Source of the DNA: Dehalococcoidales bacterium
GTDB lineage: Bacteria > Chloroflexota > Dehalococcoidia > Dehalococcoidales > RBG-16-60-22
DNA length: 6,618 bases
Assembly (NCBI GenBank): GCA_030606585.1
Contig: JAUWGD010000093.1
Location: 1 to 6,618 of the forward strand
Reading direction: 5' to 3'
Shown: in pieces, positions 5,045 through 6,618 of the stretch
How the letters are laid out: each line of letters starts with the position of its first letter
How positions within the stretch are numbered: the first letter of the stretch is position 1
Notes under the pieces: model-generated
The model's input: the letters and a program-made list of their open reading frames with translations, nothing else
Told to the model about the DNA's origin: nothing
Databases searched by the model: none
Program-made: the position numbers and the translations under genes

Positions 5045-6403
5045 ATGTTATCGCTAAGTCAAATTCTTGCCATTGCTATCTTTGCCCTGATGTTTGCTGC
5101 CATCATCAGCGGTAAAATCCATCGCTATATTCCGGCAATTATCGGTGCCGCTCTGGTGATCGTGGTATTATTCCTAGTGGTCATGAAGAGCCCTGACTCT
5201 GTCTGGAATGTACTCAACTTGAGCCAGATAGGGGAGTGGTCTTTCTGGGTACCGGGTGAACAGCATGTGGAGTCGCACGGTGTGAACTGGCAGACCATCA
5301 TCTTTATCGGCGGCATGATGGTCATGGTGGTAGGGATGGAGATGGTAGGTTTTTTCCGCTGGCTGTGCCTCTACGTGGCTCGACTGGTAGGGTGCAAGGT
5401 AATACCCATCCTGTTCGCGTTCATGTTACTCTCCGGGTTTCTGGCCATGTTCATTGACAGCATCACCGTAATGCTGTTCCTCAGCATGGTGACCATCGAG
5501 CTGGCCCGCCTGCTTAAATTCGACCCGGTGCCGATAATTGTTGCCGAGATTTTTGCCGCCAATACCGGCGGCAGTGCTACCATGTGCGGTGACCCGCCCA
5601 ATATCATCATCGGCACCGCCTTCGGCTATACGTTTACCGACTTTGCCATGAATACCGGCCCTATTGCCTGGGTCGGTATGATTATCGCCCTTGGCTATTT
5701 TTTCCTTATCTTCCGCAAGAGCCTGAAGCAACAAGGTGATGCTGAAGAGATGATGAAATCCTGCCCGTTGCCCAGCTCGGCAATTACCAATCCCGGTTTG
5801 TTCAAGGTAGAAGTAGGCATTTTTCTCCTGGTGGTGGTACTGCTGGTAACACATGCCCAAACCGGGCTGTCGGTGGCTATCATCGGTGTTATTGCGGCCA
5901 TCTTGACAATACTCGTTGCCGGCCGGAATGCCTGGCATATTATTAAACATGTAGACTGGCACACCCTGCTCTTCTTCCTCGGCCTGTTCATCTGTGTCGG
6001 TGGGATGGAAGAGACGGGCGTGCTGAAGATGTTGGCGGAGTATATCGGCCAGATGTCCGGCGGTAATATCACGATTGCCATACCGATTATCCTGTGGGTA
6101 TCTACTTTTGCCTCCGCTATAGTTGATAACATTCCCTTCGCCGCCACCATGGTTCCGGTAATCAGGCAGCTTTCGGTAATGGGCGGCATGAGCCTGACCA
6201 CGCTGGCCTGGACTCTCGCCATCGGTGCGGATATCGGCGGCAATGCTACCCCCATCGGCGCTTCAGCGAACGTAGTGGGGACGGCTGTCGCTGCGAAAGA
6301 AGGCTATCCTATCGGCTGGGGAAGATATCTGAAATACTCAATAATTCCAACGATTATCGTGATTGGCGTCAGTAATTTTTATCTTATCTGGCGGTACGCC
6401 TGA
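5045..6403 (+). CDS. ArsB/NhaD-type ion transporter (IT superfamily permease)
   Basis: This 452-residue integral membrane protein has about 11-12 hydrophobic segments and three hallmarks of the ArsB/NhaD branch of the ion transporter superfamily: NTGGSATMCGDPPNIIIG (173-190), VDNIPFAATMVPVI (360-373) and GADIGGNATPIGASANVVGT (394-413). NhaD members exchange Na+ for H+; ArsB members export arsenite; others carry dicarboxylates. No arsR, arsA or arsC is next to it, and the partner across the divergent promoter is a cation exchanger, so cation/proton exchange is the better guess. Residues 48-82 form a long polar loop between the early helices and 226-250 a central cytosolic loop. The ATG at 5045 lacks a visible Shine-Dalgarno sequence; the leader there is T/C-rich. 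No terminator is seen before the tRNA gene 55 bp downstream. Confidence 0.85.
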   Translation: MLSLSQILAIAIFALMFAAIISGKIHRYIPAIIGAALVIVVLFLVVMKSPDSVWNVLNLSQIGEWSFWVPGEQHVESHGVNWQTIIFIGGMMVMVVGMEMVGFFRWLCLYVARLVGCKVIPILFAFMLLSGFLAMFIDSITVMLFLSMVTIELARLLKFDPVPIIVAEIFAANTGGSATMCGDPPNIIIGTAFGYTFTDFAMNTGPIAWVGMIIALGYFFLIFRKSLKQQGDAEEMMKSCPLPSSAITNPGLFKVEVGIFLLVVVLLVTHAQTGLSVAIIGVIAAILTILVAGRNAWHIIKHVDWHTLLFFLGLFICVGGMEETGVLKMLAEYIGQMSGGNITIAIPIILWVSTFASAIVDNIPFAATMVPVIRQLSVMGGMSLTTLAWTLAIGADIGGNATPIGASANVVGTAVAAKEGYPIGWGRYLKYSIIPTIIVIGVSNFYLIWRYA

Positions 6404-6417
6404 ACTAAATAAACAGG

Positions 6418-6447
6418 TTGCCAAAACTTTACGTTATATAGTATCAT
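6418..6447 (+). promoter_or_regulatory. Candidate promoter of the tRNA-Arg gene
   Basis: TTGCCA (6418-6423) and TATCAT (6442-6447, 5 of 6) are 18 bp apart. The start point would be near 6454, only a few bases before the mature tRNA 5' end at 6459, as is usual for tRNA promoters. It may also drive the oxidoreductase genes downstream. Confidence 0.5.
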
Positions 6448-6458
6448 TTTAGTAATTG

Positions 6459-6531
6459 GCCCCTGTAGCTCAGCGGGATAGAGCACCGGCCTCCGGAGCC
6501 GGGTGCGAGCGTTCAAGTCGCTCCAGGGGCG
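6459..6531 (+). tRNA. tRNA-Arg (anticodon CCG)
   Basis: The 73-nt cloverleaf is complete. Acceptor stem GCCCCTG (6459-6465) pairs with CAGGGGC (6524-6530), followed by discriminator G at 6531. The D stem is GCTC/GAGC (6468-6471, 6481-6484). The anticodon stem CCGGC/GCCGG (6486-6490, 6498-6502) encloses loop CTCCGGA, with anticodon CCG at 6493-6495 reading CGG, arginine. The T stem GAGCG/CGCTC (6507-6511, 6519-6523) encloses TTCAAGT. The D loop carries an A that can be the A20 arginine identity base. CCA is not encoded, so the 3' end needs tRNA nucleotidyltransferase. It lies 22 bp before the oxidoreductase gene. Confidence 0.96.
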
Positions 6532-6553
6532 TTAATAGTACATGGAGCAAAAA

Positions 6554-6618
6554 ATGACGAAAGTGAAAAGTCTTACAGAAATCAGATGGCACGGACGCGG
6601 CGGTCAGGGTGCGGTTAC
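6554..6618 (+). CDS. porC: 2-oxoacid (pyruvate):ferredoxin oxidoreductase gamma subunit, 5' end only
   Basis: Only the first 21 complete codons are in the window, but IRWHGRGGQGAV is the characteristic opening of the gamma subunit of pyruvate and related 2-oxoacid:ferredoxin oxidoreductases (PorG/PorC, KorC, VorC). These cytosolic thiamine-diphosphate, iron-sulfur enzymes oxidise 2-oxoacids with CoA to acyl-CoA and reduced ferredoxin in anaerobes. The substrate cannot be told from this fragment, so the symbol is tentative. The ATG at 6554 is preferred over the in-frame ATG at 6542 because TGGAG (6543-6547) lies 6 nt before it and overlaps the earlier ATG. The remaining subunits are expected downstream. 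It has no promoter of its own between it and the tRNA gene, so joint transcription is likely. Confidence 0.85.
   Translation, partial: MTKVKSLTEIRWHGRGGQGAV

Noticed and set aside
5426..5962. Long minus-strand frames opposite the permease (also 5371-5616 and 5695-6255)
   Set aside because: Antisense shadows of a gene with clear transporter motifs; their products have low-complexity composition and no ribosome binding sites were evident.
5045..6403. Arsenite efflux operon
   Set aside because: The permease belongs to the ArsB/NhaD group, but no arsR, arsA, arsC or arsM is next to it and the neighbour is a cation exchanger.
6542..6553. Earlier in-frame ATG for the oxidoreductase gamma subunit
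   Set aside because: The TGGAG ribosome binding site for the ATG at 6554 overlaps this codon, and no ribosome binding site precedes it in the short gap after the tRNA.

Overview
The window carries about nine protein genes, most of them complete, plus one tRNA gene, in DNA of moderate GC content. Several traits suggest an anaerobic bacterium of the Chloroflexota, probably Dehalococcoidia or a close relative. These are the start of a pyruvate/2-oxoacid:ferredoxin oxidoreductase gamma subunit, very small CxxC...CxxC zinc-ribbon genes, and a conserved 211-residue protein of a type I associate with that group. The assignment is inference from gene style, not from a marker gene. No mobile element, CRISPR array, prophage or integration signature is visible; this looks like ordinary chromosome.

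Layout, left to right. A GNAT acetyltransferase (minus) runs off the left edge. A 44-residue membrane protein resembling the second half of a TM2 domain (plus) follows, and a long imperfect hairpin at 824-868 separates it from a convergent cupin gene (minus, 895-1374). The cupin gene's promoter is very clear and shows that the long reading frame starting at 1422 is too long. The cupin gene is divergent from a 56-residue zinc-ribbon gene (plus, 1672-1842). Between the two lies the most striking non-coding signal: four direct TGTGA repeats spaced 11, 21 and 11 bp, ending 10 bp before a good -10 box. That is the geometry of an OmpR/PhoB-type response-regulator promoter.

A minus-strand cluster follows: a nucleotidyltransferase with a hexapeptide-repeat tail (2739-3818), a second small zinc-ribbon protein (2529-2702) and the 211-residue conserved protein of unknown function (1855-2490). 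Gaps of 36-38 bp suggest one transcript, with an extended -10 promoter near 3915-3923. Upstream, a CaCA-type cation exchanger (minus, TTG start, 3929-4915) is divergent from an ArsB/NhaD-type permease (plus, 5045-6403). The two ion transporters share a 129-bp region with a promoter candidate in each direction.

On the right, a tRNA-Arg(CCG) gene sits 22 bp ahead of the oxidoreductase gamma-subunit gene, which leaves the window. No terminator lies between them, so the tRNA and the oxidoreductase operon may be co-transcribed.

I see no obvious new defence or biosynthetic system. The points most worth a second look are the phased repeat array before the zinc-ribbon gene, the tRNA-oxidoreductase linkage, the half-TM2 microprotein, and the conserved unknown protein in the nucleotidyltransferase operon.
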